Source: Pseudomonas sp. BN102
GTDB lineage: Bacteria; Pseudomonadota; Gammaproteobacteria; Pseudomonadales; Pseudomonadaceae
Assembly (NCBI RefSeq): GCF_029871245.1
Contig: NZ_SSON01000010.1
Location: forward strand, 1-41,097
Direction of reading: 5' to 3'
Length of the DNA: 41,097 bases
The notes beneath the pieces are model-generated. The model made no database searches, was not told the DNA's origin, and saw only the letters and a list, made by a program, of their open reading frames with translations. Both the position numbers and the translations under genes were made by a program. Shown in pieces: positions 24,615 to 33,527 of the stretch (positions within the stretch are counted from its first letter, which is position 1; every line of letters begins with the position of its first letter).

Positions 24615-25694
24615 TCAGAGCGCCGATGCGATTGCGGCCCCGACATCCTGGGTCGAACCTTGACCGCCAAGATCGGGAGTGATCGGCCCCTCGGCGATGA
24701 CCCGTTCGATAGCCCGGAGGATTCCATCGTGGGCAGCCCGGTAACGCTCGTCGCCATTCCCGAGGAAATCCAGCATCAGCGCGCCGGACCAGATCATCGC
24801 AATGGGGTTGGCGATGTTGCGTCCGTAGATGTCCGGCGCCGAACCGTGCACCGGCTCGAACAGCGAGGGGAAACGCCGTTCCGGATCCAGGTTCGCCGAC
24901 GGCGCGATGCCTATGGTGCCGGCGCATGCCGGGCCCAGGTCCGAGAGAATGTCACCGAAAAGGTTCGAGGCTACCACCACGTCGAAGCGATCGGGCTGCA
25001 GCACGAAACGCGCGCAGAGAATGTCGATGTGCTGCTTGTCCCAACTCACTTCAGGGTACTGCTCGGCCATCCGCTCGGTGCGTTCATCCCAGTACGGCAT
25101 GCTGATCGAGATACCGTTGGACTTGGTCGCCGCGGTCAAGCGCTTGCGCGGTCGAGTCTGCGCCAGGTCGAAGGCGAACTTGAGAATCCGGTCCACACCA
25201 CGGCGCGTGAACACCGACTCCTGCAGCACGAACTCATGCTCGGTGCCCTCGAACATCTTGCCGCCCACCGAGGAATATTCACCCTCGGTATTCTCGCGGA
25301 TCACCACGAAGTCGATGTCGCCCGCTTCGCGACCGGCCAGCGGACACGGCACACCTGGGAACAGGCGTACGGGACGGATGTTCACGTACTGGTCGAAGTC
25401 GCGGCGGAACTTGAGCAGCGAGCCCCACAGCGAAATGTGATCGGGCACCTTATCCGGCCAGCCCACGGCACCGAAGTAGATGGCGTCGAAGCCCTTGAGC
25501 TGTTCGAACCAGTCGTCGGGCATCATCTGCCCGTGCTCCAGGTAGTAATCGCAGTTAGCCCACTCGAGCACTTCGATGCTCAGATCCAGATCCCACTTAC
25601 GAGTAGCCTGTTCGAGCACCCGCAGCCCTTCGGGCAGCACTTCCTTGCCGATGCCATCGCCGGCAATCGCAGCAATTCTGTATGTCTTGCTCAT
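24615..25694 (-). CDS. Tartrate dehydrogenase/D-malate dehydrogenase (decarboxylating) family
   Basis: This 359-residue beta-decarboxylating dehydrogenase belongs to the isopropylmalate/isocitrate family. IAGDGIGKEVLPEG is at residues 10-23, FGAVGWPDKVPDHISLWGSLLKFR marks the tartrate/D-malate subgroup, VVIRENTEGEYSSVGG is the substrate loop, and NLFGDILSDLGPACAGTIGIAPSAN plus EPVHGSAPDIYGRNIANP are cofactor and metal-binding segments. DmlA converts D-malate to pyruvate; TtuC-type enzymes act on tartrate. It is 23 bp after the semialdehyde dehydrogenase on the same strand and ends the array. In this context the substrate may be a hydroxylated C4 acid derived from the pathway. The choice between D-malate and tartrate is open. 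Confidence 0.88.
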   Translation of the reverse strand: MSKTYRIAAIAGDGIGKEVLPEGLRVLEQATRKWDLDLSIEVLEWANCDYYLEHGQMMPDDWFEQLKGFDAIYFGAVGWPDKVPDHISLWGSLLKFRRDFDQYVNIRPVRLFPGVPCPLAGREAGDIDFVVIRENTEGEYSSVGGKMFEGTEHEFVLQESVFTRRGVDRILKFAFDLAQTRPRKRLTAATKSNGISISMPYWDERTERMAEQYPEVSWDKQHIDILCARFVLQPDRFDVVVASNLFGDILSDLGPACAGTIGIAPSANLDPERRFPSLFEPVHGSAPDIYGRNIANPIAMIWSGALMLDFLGNGDERYRAAHDGILRAIERVIAEGPITPDLGGQGSTQDVGAAIASAL

Positions 25695-25717
25695 GCGTCA
25701 GTCCCCTAGAATTCGCC

Positions 25718-27184
25718 TCAAGCGCCCAGCAGCCCACCGATATGGAAAGCCTTGATTTCGAGATACTCGTCCAGCCCGTACTTGGAACCCTCGCGGCCCA
25801 GGCCGGACTGCTTGACGCCACCGAACGGCGCCACCTCCATCGAGATCAGTCCGGTATTGAGTCCGACCATGCCGAACTCCAGCGCCTCGCCGAAACGCCA
25901 GGATCGACGCAGATCCTGAGTGAAGAAGTAAGCGCCGAGGCCGTACGGGGTGGCGTTGGCCATGGCCAGGGCCTCTTCTTCAGTGCTGAAGCGCATCAGC
26001 GGCGCGACCGGCCCGAAGGTTTCCTCGTTGGCCAGCAACATGCCGGCATGGGCCTCGCCGAGCACCGTCGGTTTGACGAACTGGCTGTCGCCTTCTGGCG
26101 TACCCCCGCAGAGCAGGCGGGCCCCCTGGCTCAGGGCATCGTCGATGTGTCGGGCGACCTTGCTCACTGCCGCGGCATTGATCAGCGGACCGATGGTGAC
26201 AGCGGACTCCATTCCATTGCCGACCCGGAGCTTGCCCACCTCCTCCACCAGGCGCGCAGCGAAGCGCTCGTAGATGCCGTCCTGCACCAGGATTCGATTG
26301 GCGCAGACGCAGGTTTGCCCGGCGTTGCGGAACTTACTCTGCATCACCCCGGCGACCGCCTGTTCGAGGTCGGCATCGTCGAACACGATGAAGGGCGCAT
26401 TGCCGCCCAGCTCGAGGCTGAGGCGCTTGATCTGGTTGGCGCTCTGGCGCATCAGCAAGCTGCCCACGGCAGTCGAACCGGTGAAGGAAATCTTGCGCAC
26501 GGTCGGATTGCTGGTCAGTTCCTCGCCGATGCCCGCCGGAATGCCGGTAATCACGTTGAATACCCCTGCCGGGATGCCAACGCGCTCGGCCAGCACTGCC
26601 AACGCCAACGCCGACAGCGGGGTCAGATCGGAGGGTTTGACCACGATCGGGCAGCCAGCCGCCAGAGCCGGTGCGCATTTGCGGGTAATCATCGCATTTG
26701 GGAAGTTCCAGGGCGTGATGGCCGCGCACACACCGACCGGCTGCTTCAGGGTAAGCAGGCGACGATCGCCGCTAGGCGCGGGAATGGTTTCGCCATACAC
26801 CCGGCGAGCCTCCTCGGCGAACCATTTGACGAAACTGGCGCCGTAACGAATCTCGCCCTGGGCTTCAGCGAGCGGCTTGCCTTGCTCGCAGGTCATGATC
26901 AGTGCCAGATCGTCGAGATTGTCGAGCATGGCCTCATACCAGCGCTCGAGCAGGGCGGCACGCTGCGCGGCGGGCCGTGCTCGCCAGGCAGGCCAGGCAC
27001 GTTCGGCCGCTTCGATGGCGCGGCGAGTTTCGCTGCCCTGCAGAGCTGGAACCCGGGCGAGACACTCGCCGTTGGCAGGGTTGACGACATCGAGAGTGGC
27101 GTCATTGTCGGCGCTCACCCACTGGCCATCGATATAGGCACGTTCCACCAACAGGCTGGGATCTTTCAGACGATTCTTCAACAT
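25718..27184 (-). CDS. gabD: NAD(P)-dependent succinate-semialdehyde dehydrogenase (GabD-like)
   Basis: This 488-residue aldehyde dehydrogenase has NAD-binding TPWNFPNAMITRKCAPALAAGCP, FTGSTAVGSLLMRQSA, the catalytic Glu in LELGGNAPFIVFDDADLE and the catalytic Cys in AGQTCVCANRI. The N-terminus (VERAYIDGQWVSADND) and C-terminus (GGVKQSGLGREGSKYGLDEYLEIKAFHIGG) are those of GabD. It oxidises succinate semialdehyde to succinate, completing GABA-type breakdown started by an aminotransferase such as the one at 18595. Glutarate semialdehyde is an alternative substrate. It is followed by the tartrate/D-malate-type gene, and its own promoter probably lies in the 151-bp gap after the chemoreceptor. 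Confidence 0.9.
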   Translation of the reverse strand: MLKNRLKDPSLLVERAYIDGQWVSADNDATLDVVNPANGECLARVPALQGSETRRAIEAAERAWPAWRARPAAQRAALLERWYEAMLDNLDDLALIMTCEQGKPLAEAQGEIRYGASFVKWFAEEARRVYGETIPAPSGDRRLLTLKQPVGVCAAITPWNFPNAMITRKCAPALAAGCPIVVKPSDLTPLSALALAVLAERVGIPAGVFNVITGIPAGIGEELTSNPTVRKISFTGSTAVGSLLMRQSANQIKRLSLELGGNAPFIVFDDADLEQAVAGVMQSKFRNAGQTCVCANRILVQDGIYERFAARLVEEVGKLRVGNGMESAVTIGPLINAAAVSKVARHIDDALSQGARLLCGGTPEGDSQFVKPTVLGEAHAGMLLANEETFGPVAPLMRFSTEEEALAMANATPYGLGAYFFTQDLRRSWRFGEALEFGMVGLNTGLISMEVAPFGGVKQSGLGREGSKYGLDEYLEIKAFHIGGLLGA

Positions 27185-27205
27185 GGTCGAGTCCTGTTCC
27201 GAGAC

Positions 27206-27285
27206 AGACTTCAGTCTATTGAGCCGAGGCAGACGAGGATGCTGAAAGCGCCGCTAGAGCGGTGACGGATGCTGAAATTCATCCG
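27206..27285 (-). promoter_or_regulatory. Repeat-rich control region before gabD
   Basis: GGATGCTGAAA occurs at 27237-27247 and again at 27267-27277, exactly 30 bp apart or about three helical turns. The second copy is part of a hairpin (CGGATG-N8-CATCCG, 27266-27285). AGACT-TC-AGTCT (27206-27217) forms a palindrome 22 bp before the gabD start. The arrangement suggests tandem binding of a regulator at a promoter internal to the array. Confidence 0.45.
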
Positions 27286-27335
27286 CCAACGGCAGGCTCT
27301 GCCGATGCTCCGCAACAGACACGCCGGGCGTCGAC

Positions 27336-29375
27336 TCAGATCACGAAGTGCCTGACCATATCGCTCATCTCCCCGGCGAGATCCGCGAGTTTGCGGCTGG
27401 ACAGCTGAGTCCGATCGGCTCCACTGGAAGTCAGCGCGGCGACCTCGCGAATATTGAGCAGATTCCGATCCACCTCGCGTGCTACCTGGGATTGCTGCTC
27501 GGTGGCGCTGGCGATGCACAGGTTCCGTTCGTTGATTTCGGTGATGGCGCCGACAATGCGCTGCAGTGCCGCACCCGCGGCGCGGGCCACCTCCAGGGTC
27601 TCCCGGGTTCGCCCATCGCTGCTGCGCATGGCCCGCAACGCCTCCTGACTACCCTGCTGCACCGCGCCAATAATGGTTTCGATCTGCCGGGTAGAATCCT
27701 GGGTGCGCCGGGCCAATGCTCGTACCTCGTCGGCCACCACGGCAAAACCGCGGCCGCTTTCGCCGGCCCGCGCCGCTTCGATCGCCGCATTCAGGGCCAG
27801 CAGGTTGGTCTGCTCGGCGATCGCTCGAATCACGTCCAGCACCGAACCGATGTCGTCGATGCGACCGGCCAATGACTGCAATGCCTGCGCAGTGCATTCG
27901 ATATCGCCGGCCAAGGCCTCGATGGCATCGACCGTGCGGATAACGCTGTCCTGCCCCTGACGCGAGCACTGGTCCGCCGACCGCGATACCTCGGAGGTGG
28001 ACACCGCGTTGCGCGCCACCTCTTCGATGGCCGTGGTCAGCTGGGTCACGGCAGCGGCGGCCTGGTCGAGTTCCTCGCACTGGCGCTGCAAACCGCAGGA
28101 GGCCCCCTCGGTTACCGTGCTCAGCTCGCCCGAAGCCGTGGCCAACTGCTCTGAAGAACACACGATATGCCTGACCGTGACGCGCAGATCGGTTTGCATA
28201 CGGTGTAATGCCTGCAGCAGGCGAGCCGCTTCGTCGCGGCCGTTACTTTCCAGCGGCTGGCTCAGGTCGCCCTTGGCGATACGCTCGGCGGCAGCCATGG
28301 CCTCTCTCAGCTGAGCGAGCAAACGCATAACGATCAATGCGGCGACTGAGCCGCCAATCAGCAACAGTGTCAGCAGAGCGACGGACATGAGCTGGGTGTG
28401 GCGGCGGTGTTCATCACGCCGCTCGCCCAGCCTCTTCTCAAGCTCCATCAACGCCGAGTCACCAATCGCCTGCAAGCCGTCGATCGACCGAGCATAAGCG
28501 GCCAGGTAATCCGCCACCGGGTACGTCAGCTTCAAGCCGGCACCACCGCCAGCAAAATCCAGTTCTATGGCCGAGATCAATTCTTTGTCGGTCAATGCCA
28601 AGGCTTTCTGGATCTGCGGACGCAGCGAAGCCAGCGGTGCCTCCAGCATGGCCGCGAGCGCCGGATCGGCGGCAGCAGCCTTGGCGAACGCGCGGCTCAT
28701 CCTCTCGGCGCTGGCCAGCGCCTGGGCACTCAGCCCCATTAGGGCGCCCTGCTGCTCCGGCAGAATGTGACCCTGGGCCAGATACTGGGCGCCGTAGCCA
28801 CGCAGCTGGCCGAACAGCTCGGCGGTCTGCGGCATCTCAATCAGCGCTGCGTTGATCAGCGAAGCGGTGTCCAGAAGCGGATCCAGCGCCAGCTCAAAGT
28901 GATCGAGCAAGGCATCCTCGATCAGCAGGCTGGACGCGATCATCTGAGCATGCTCTTGCAGGCTCTGCCTGGCGCCAAGGTCACCTTGGCCGATCCTCTC
29001 GGAAAGGGCGCGCCATTGCTCACGCACCTGCTGCCAGGCGGCCAGCAGATCCGCTTCGACATCAGCTGCGTGCAGTGCCCGCTCGCTCGCCTCGAAGGCA
29101 CGTTGCAACTCGGCCTGTTTATCCTGGCGGGCCTGCCGCAGGCTGCTGTCGCCGCCAAGCATGCTGGCGGTGAGATCGCGATGCTGCTGGGTCAGCGCGA
29201 CCAGCTGCAGCAGCGTCCGCACCGGCACGACGCCACGCAATTCACGCTCGGCTTGATTGCCGCTTTTCAGCGTGCCTACCAAGTACAGAGTGGTAGGCAC
29301 CAGGACAAGGGTGAGGGTCAATGCACCGAGCAAGACGAACTTGGCGGAGAAGGAGAAGCATTCCATGGCTTTCAT
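27336..29375 (-). CDS. Methyl-accepting chemotaxis protein
   Basis: Starting at ATG 29375 ([10 protein letters not shown]) gives 679 residues; a TTG start 14 codons earlier and an ATG three codons later are possible. TM1 is at about 12-35, a long helical periplasmic sensor (about 290 residues) follows, TM2 is at 329-351, and a HAMP domain covers 350-402. A cytoplasmic coiled coil carries the signalling tip [20 protein letters not shown] and [17 protein letters not shown]. The large all-helical sensor resembles helical-bundle (HBM-type) domains, which bind organic acids in Pseudomonas McpS. No C-terminal pentapeptide for CheR docking is present. Lying inside the catabolic array, between the deacetylase and gabD, it probably steers cells to the pathway's substrate. 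Confidence 0.92.
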   Translation of the reverse strand: MKAMECFSFSAKFVLLGALTLTLVLVPTTLYLVGTLKSGNQAERELRGVVPVRTLLQLVALTQQHRDLTASMLGGDSSLRQARQDKQAELQRAFEASERALHAADVEADLLAAWQQVREQWRALSERIGQGDLGARQSLQEHAQMIASSLLIEDALLDHFELALDPLLDTASLINAALIEMPQTAELFGQLRGYGAQYLAQGHILPEQQGALMGLSAQALASAERMSRAFAKAAAADPALAAMLEAPLASLRPQIQKALALTDKELISAIELDFAGGGAGLKLTYPVADYLAAYARSIDGLQAIGDSALMELEKRLGERRDEHRRHTQLMSVALLTLLLIGGSVAALIVMRLLAQLREAMAAAERIAKGDLSQPLESNGRDEAARLLQALHRMQTDLRVTVRHIVCSSEQLATASGELSTVTEGASCGLQRQCEELDQAAAAVTQLTTAIEEVARNAVSTSEVSRSADQCSRQGQDSVIRTVDAIEALAGDIECTAQALQSLAGRIDDIGSVLDVIRAIAEQTNLLALNAAIEAARAGESGRGFAVVADEVRALARRTQDSTRQIETIIGAVQQGSQEALRAMRSSDGRTRETLEVARAAGAALQRIVGAITEINERNLCIASATEQQSQVAREVDRNLLNIREVAALTSSGADRTQLSSRKLADLAGEMSDMVRHFVI

Positions 29376-29507
29376 GGCAGGGGTTCCAGCAGCGCTCGGG
29401 ACCACGAGGAGTCTCAACAGTCCCGCTTTATGGTTATGGTTCTTTATCGCCTGCGTAGCCGCGTGGCCCGGCTGCGGGCGCCATGCGGCCGTAGCAGAGC
29501 GGCGACG

Positions 29508-30665
29508 CTACACCTTCAGCGAGCCCAGCAGCCCATCGAGAAAACGCTCGCCGGCGTCCATCTGGGTCAACTCGACGAATTCGTCGGGCTTGTGCGCCTG
29601 CTCGATGGAACCGGGACCGCAGACCACTACCGGCACATCCAGGCGCTGGTTGAACAGTCCTCCCTCGGTGCCGAAGGAGACCTTGGCGGTGCCGGTATCC
29701 GCCGGGGCGAAGTTCTTCAGAAAGCGCACGGCCTCGACACTGGGGTGGGTATCGAGGCCGGGATAGACGTTCAGCGTCTCGATCTCGATGGCCGCGACGC
29801 TGGACAGGCGCCTGGCCTCAGCGACTATCGCCTCTGCGTTCTCGCGCATCTGCTCGATGAACTGGTCGAGGTCGTCGGCCGGCAGGTTGCGCACCTCGAA
29901 GTCCAGGGTGCACAGGTTCGGCACGATGTTCAGCGCTTTGCCGCCTGCGATCTGCCCGACGTGCACGGTGCTGTAAGGCACATCGTAGGCCGCATCATGA
30001 GCGCCCTGCTGTTGCAGGCGGTGTTGCCCCTCGCGCAGCGCGGCGATGAAGTCGCACGCCAGGTGAATGGCATTGGCCGAGCGCGGCGCCAGGGACGAAT
30101 GCGCCTCCTGGCCACGGCACAGGGTGCGGTAGGAACCCTTGCCCTTGTGGCCGAGAACGAACTGCATCTCGGTGGGCTCGCCGACGATACACAGCATCGG
30201 CCGCACAGGCGCCAGATGCAGCACATCGAGCAGGCGCCGCACACCCACGCAGCCGATCTCCTCGTCATGCGAAAGGGCCAGTTGCAGGGGCCGGGTCAAC
30301 GGCGCTTCAGTCGCGCTGAGCATGGCGTCGACGGCCAGGGCGATGAAGCCCTTCATGTCGCAGCTGCCACGGCCGTAGATGCGCCCATCGCGCACCGTCG
30401 CCTGGAACGCCGGCACCGTCCAGGCCTGACCGGCGGCCGGCACTACGTCGGTATGCCCGGACAGCAGGATGCCTGGCACATCGCGCGGGCCGACGCTCGC
30501 GAACAGGTTGGCCTTGCGCCCGCTCTCGTCCTTGACGATCAGCGACTCGATGCCCTTGCTCGCCAGCAGCTCGCGGACGTAGTCAATCAGCGCCAAGTTC
30601 GACTCCGAGGAGACGGTCTCGAAGGCGATCAGTCGTTTGAGGATGTCCAGCGCCCGCGCTCTCAC
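29508..30665 (-). CDS. argE: ArgE-like M20-family deacetylase/deacylase
   Basis: This 385-residue M20 metallohydrolase starts at GTG 30665, whose codon overlaps the stop of the preceding gene (GTGA). Metal ligands and catalytic residues are His71-x-Asp73 in LSGHTDVVP, Asp103 in GRGSCDMKG, and Glu135-Glu136 in SHDEEIG. LFASVGPRDVPGI and the C-terminal VCGPGSIEQAHKPDEFVE, with its metal-binding His, are typical of acetylornithine deacetylase ArgE. Most pseudomonads make ornithine by the cyclic ArgJ route and do not need ArgE, so this copy probably hydrolyses an N-acyl or N-carbamoyl amino acid in the degradative pathway. The overlap couples it to the oxidase beta subunit. Confidence 0.88.
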   Translation of the reverse strand: MRARALDILKRLIAFETVSSESNLALIDYVRELLASKGIESLIVKDESGRKANLFASVGPRDVPGILLSGHTDVVPAAGQAWTVPAFQATVRDGRIYGRGSCDMKGFIALAVDAMLSATEAPLTRPLQLALSHDEEIGCVGVRRLLDVLHLAPVRPMLCIVGEPTEMQFVLGHKGKGSYRTLCRGQEAHSSLAPRSANAIHLACDFIAALREGQHRLQQQGAHDAAYDVPYSTVHVGQIAGGKALNIVPNLCTLDFEVRNLPADDLDQFIEQMRENAEAIVAEARRLSSVAAIEIETLNVYPGLDTHPSVEAVRFLKNFAPADTGTAKVSFGTEGGLFNQRLDVPVVVCGPGSIEQAHKPDEFVELTQMDAGERFLDGLLGSLKV

Positions 30666-31816
30666 GATGCCTTGCTCCGCGGCTCGGCCGTGCTAGCGAA
30701 GCGACTGACGTGGAAGGCCGTGATATGGGTACAGGTACTACCGGTACTGATCAGCTCGGCCATCACGTCGCCTACGCCAGGGCCGAGCTGGAAGCCGTGG
30801 CCGCTGAAGCCGAAGGCGTAATAGAGGCCGTCGACCTGGCCGCTCGGGCCCATCACCGGCAGGGAGTCCGCAACGTAGCCCTCGATACCGCTCCAGGTAC
30901 GGATGATGTTCAGCTTGGTCATCTGCGGCGCGAGCCGGCACATCTGCTGCATCTGCTTGAGCAGGCTCTGTGGATCGAAGTGGGCGCGGCGGTTGAGCAT
31001 GTCCGGCTTGGTGTGGTTACAGCCGCCGATGATGATGTTGCCGCGGGGGATCTGGCGGAAGTACAGCACTTCCTCGGGGTGCTTGGTGTACACGCCGATC
31101 ACCGTTTTCAGCGCGTAGGGCACCGGCTCGGTGACCGACATTTGCGGCCCCTTGGCGATCAGCGGGACCGGCTCGCCGAACTGCGCGGAAAGCTTCTCGC
31201 CCCAGGCGCCGGCGGTGATCAGCACCTGCTCGGCGCGGTACTCGCGGCCGTCGCTGGTGGTCACCCGGAACTGCCCGCCGAACTTCGCTACGCTGGTCAC
31301 CTCACAGCGCTCCTCGATACGCGCGCCTGCGCGCCGAGCGGCGCGGGCGAAGGCCGGTGCGGCGAGGCGTGGGTTGGCGTGGCCGTCGTGCGGCGCATAG
31401 GAGCCACCCTTGACCTCCGGCCCGAGGAACGGGAAGCGCTCATGCAGCTCTCGACCGCGATAGATTTTCAGATCCAGTTCCCGAGCTTCGGGGGCAGCCG
31501 CATAGGCCTCCAGCTCGGCGATCTGCTCCTCGCGGTAGCAAACACGCATCTGACCGCTGGCGACGAATTCCAAGTCGTCGTCAATCAACTGCGGCAGGCG
31601 CTTCCATAGGGCGAAGGAGCGGTTGGCCAGCTCCAGCTGACCGAGGAAACGCCCCTGACGGCGCACGTTGCCGAAATTCACCCCGCTGGCATATTGGCCG
31701 ATCATGTCCCGTTCCAGAAGCACCACCGAGCGCCCGCGCTGACGCAGGAAGAATGCCGAGGCCGCGCCCATCAGGCCACCACCCACGATCAGTACATCGG
31801 TTTGTTCAACGCTCAC
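30662..31816 (-). CDS. Opine-oxidase-like FAD dehydrogenase, beta subunit (OoxB/HcnC-like)
   Basis: This 384-residue DAO-family flavoprotein has IVGGGLMGAASAFFLRQRG (residues 10-28) as its FAD loop and LLERDMIGQYASGVNFGNVRRQG as the next conserved segment. The C-terminal FGFSGHGFQLGPGVGDVMAELI is the FAD-contacting GHGFQ motif. OoxB, NoxB, HcnC and D-hydroxyproline dehydrogenase beta share this layout and oxidise the C-N bond of an N-substituted or imino amino acid, with electrons moving to the alpha and gamma subunits. It starts 4 bp inside the alpha gene (ATGA) and ends 4 bp inside the deacetylase gene, so the three are strictly coupled. The substrate is unknown. Confidence 0.88.
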   Translation of the reverse strand: MSVEQTDVLIVGGGLMGAASAFFLRQRGRSVVLLERDMIGQYASGVNFGNVRRQGRFLGQLELANRSFALWKRLPQLIDDDLEFVASGQMRVCYREEQIAELEAYAAAPEARELDLKIYRGRELHERFPFLGPEVKGGSYAPHDGHANPRLAAPAFARAARRAGARIEERCEVTSVAKFGGQFRVTTSDGREYRAEQVLITAGAWGEKLSAQFGEPVPLIAKGPQMSVTEPVPYALKTVIGVYTKHPEEVLYFRQIPRGNIIIGGCNHTKPDMLNRRAHFDPQSLLKQMQQMCRLAPQMTKLNIIRTWSGIEGYVADSLPVMGPSGQVDGLYYAFGFSGHGFQLGPGVGDVMAELISTGSTCTHITAFHVSRFASTAEPRSKAS

Positions 31817-33237
31817 GGCGACACCTCATCGACTAGCTTGATTTCCTCGGTCAGCATCGACAGCGGCTTGACCGGCGCCTGACCGCGCTGACGGCCGACC
31901 AACTCGACCGCGACGCCAGCCGCCGCGGCGATCACCTCGGCGCCGGCCTGCGAGCAGTAGCGGCCCTGGCAGCGGCCCATACCGACCCGGCTGAAGGCCT
32001 TGGCACGATTGACCTCGCAGGCGCCCTTCGCGCGCACCGCGTCGCGCAACTCGCCGGCGGTGATCATTTCGCAGCGGCAGACGATCGCCTCGTCCGGCAG
32101 CGCCTCGGCTTGCGCCGTGGGCCAGGGAAAGGCCTGGTACAGGCCCCGGCTGAACTGTTCCATCACCGCCAAGGAGCGGCGCTGCTGGGCCAGCGACTCG
32201 CTGTTCACGGGTTGCCGCAGATCCTGCAGCAACGCCATGGCGGCCAGCCGTCCGGCGTGCTCGGCGGCGTCGGCGCCGCGGATTCGCGTACCGTCGCCGG
32301 CGGCATACACGCCCTCGACCGAGCTGCGGCCCTCTTCGTCGGTATCCAGCACCCACTGTTGCGAGGGCTCATGAAAACGCATGCGGCAACCGGCGAGGTC
32401 GGCCAACTGGGTTTCCGGGCGCAGGTGATAGCCGAGGGCGACCGCGTCGCAGTCGATCTGCAGGCTGTCGCCCTGTGCGGTGCGCACACGCACGCCACTG
32501 ACGCCTGTACTCGCATCGCCCACTAGCCACAGCGGCTCGACCCCCAGATGCACCGGGATACCCGCCAGATAGAGCTTGGCCAGCAGCTTCATCCCGGTGA
32601 ACAGCACCCCGGGGCGGGCGAGCAATTTGGGCAGGGCCGCGACGCGCTTGCGCAGCGGCGAGGTATCGAGCACCGCGGCCACCTCGGCGCCGGCTTTGAG
32701 GTACTGGCTGGCGACCAGGTACAGCAGCGGTCCGCTGCCCATGAATACCACCCGGCGACCGATGGCCACCGCCTGCGCCTTCAGGGCGATCTGCGCGCCG
32801 CCCAGGCTGTAGGTGCCGGCCAGCTGCCAACCCTCGATCGGCATCAGCCGGTCGGTGGCACCGGTGCAGAGAATCAGCGCGTCGTAATCGACGGTCGTGT
32901 GCTTGCCCTGGCTGACGCAGCACAGCTGGCCCGGCGTCAGACTCCAGACCAGAGTGTCGGGCCGGTAATCGATCTGCCCGCGCAGGCGGTCGAAGCTATC
33001 GTGCAAAGCTTTGGCCTTGTCCGCCTCGCTGCCGTACAGGGTGGCGTAATCGCGGCGGAAACCCTCGGGCTGCCGGCGATAGATCTGCCCGCCGTCGCGG
33101 CGGTTCTCGTCCAGCACGATCGGCCGGATGCCGGCGGCCACCAGGGTCTCGGCACAGCGGGTGCCGGCCGGGCCGGCACCGACTATCACCACGCGCACAT
33201 CGTCTTTATCGACGTTTTTCAACCACGCAGCGGCCAT
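31813..33237 (-). CDS. Opine-oxidase-like dehydrogenase, alpha subunit (OoxA/HcnB-like)
   Basis: Starting at ATG 33237 (MAAAWLKNVD) gives 474 residues; a longer frame would overlap the gamma gene out of frame. Residues 16-25 (VVIVGAGPAG) bind FAD, RVVFMGSGPLLYLVASQYLKAG is a second dinucleotide loop, and GVYAAGDGTRIRGADAA closes the FAD site. The C-terminus has a BFD-like 2Fe-2S centre with Cys387, Cys389, Cys423 and Cys428 (CRC and CQGRYC). This is the electron-transfer subunit of HcnABC, octopine and nopaline oxidase-type complexes. It overlaps the gamma gene by 19 bp and the beta gene by 4 bp. Confidence 0.9.
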   Translation of the reverse strand: MAAAWLKNVDKDDVRVVIVGAGPAGTRCAETLVAAGIRPIVLDENRRDGGQIYRRQPEGFRRDYATLYGSEADKAKALHDSFDRLRGQIDYRPDTLVWSLTPGQLCCVSQGKHTTVDYDALILCTGATDRLMPIEGWQLAGTYSLGGAQIALKAQAVAIGRRVVFMGSGPLLYLVASQYLKAGAEVAAVLDTSPLRKRVAALPKLLARPGVLFTGMKLLAKLYLAGIPVHLGVEPLWLVGDASTGVSGVRVRTAQGDSLQIDCDAVALGYHLRPETQLADLAGCRMRFHEPSQQWVLDTDEEGRSSVEGVYAAGDGTRIRGADAAEHAGRLAAMALLQDLRQPVNSESLAQQRRSLAVMEQFSRGLYQAFPWPTAQAEALPDEAIVCRCEMITAGELRDAVRAKGACEVNRAKAFSRVGMGRCQGRYCSQAGAEVIAAAAGVAVELVGRQRGQAPVKPLSMLTEEIKLVDEVSP

Positions 33238-33527
33238 ATTGCCTCCGGTTGTTTGGTCACGATATCCAGCCCTTCGCGGACTTCGTTGGAGCAGGCGCGC
33301 AGGCGCTCGCCACTGCGGGTCCAGACCCAGCAGTCCTGGCACGCGCCCATCAGGCAGAAGCCGGCGCGGCGGCCCGGGTCGAACTCCGACTGGCGTAGCG
33401 CCGACACCCGGGTCAGCAGCGCAACCATCAGGGTGTCGCCCTGCAAGGCCTCGATGGGCTCGCCATCGACCATCAGCCTCACCTTTGCCCGTTGATGCTC
33501 GGCCAAGCGTACGAAACGCGCGTTCAT
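33219..33527 (-). CDS. Opine-oxidase-like dehydrogenase, 2Fe-2S gamma subunit (HcnA/OoxC-like)
   Basis: This is a 102-residue ferredoxin-like protein from ATG 33527. Cys58, Cys63, Cys66 and Cys79 (GFCLMGACQDCWV then ACS) form the C-x4-C-x2-C-x12-C plant-type 2Fe-2S site of HcnA and of the opine oxidase small subunits. The protein bears MVDGEPIEALQGDTLMVALL, the usual N-terminal fold signature. Its ATG overlaps the stop of the ABC ATPase gene (ATGA), and it overlaps the alpha gene by 19 bp. This small gene, easily missed, completes a heterotrimer and confirms that the two flavoproteins work together. Confidence 0.9.
   Translation of the reverse strand: MNARFVRLAEHQRAKVRLMVDGEPIEALQGDTLMVALLTRVSALRQSEFDPGRRAGFCLMGACQDCWVWTRSGERLRACSNEVREGLDIVTKQPEAIWPLRG

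Noticed and set aside
28767-30821. A 684-codon plus-strand open frame opposite the chemoreceptor and deacetylase genes
   Set aside because: It spans the gap between two well-supported minus-strand genes and has the biased composition of an antisense shadow, without recognisable domains.
30662-33527. Hydrogen cyanide synthase HcnABC
   Set aside because: The subunit types match, but gene order with an ABC importer and a deacetylase, and the overlapping layout, fit catabolic opine-type dehydrogenases better than the stand-alone hcnABC operon.
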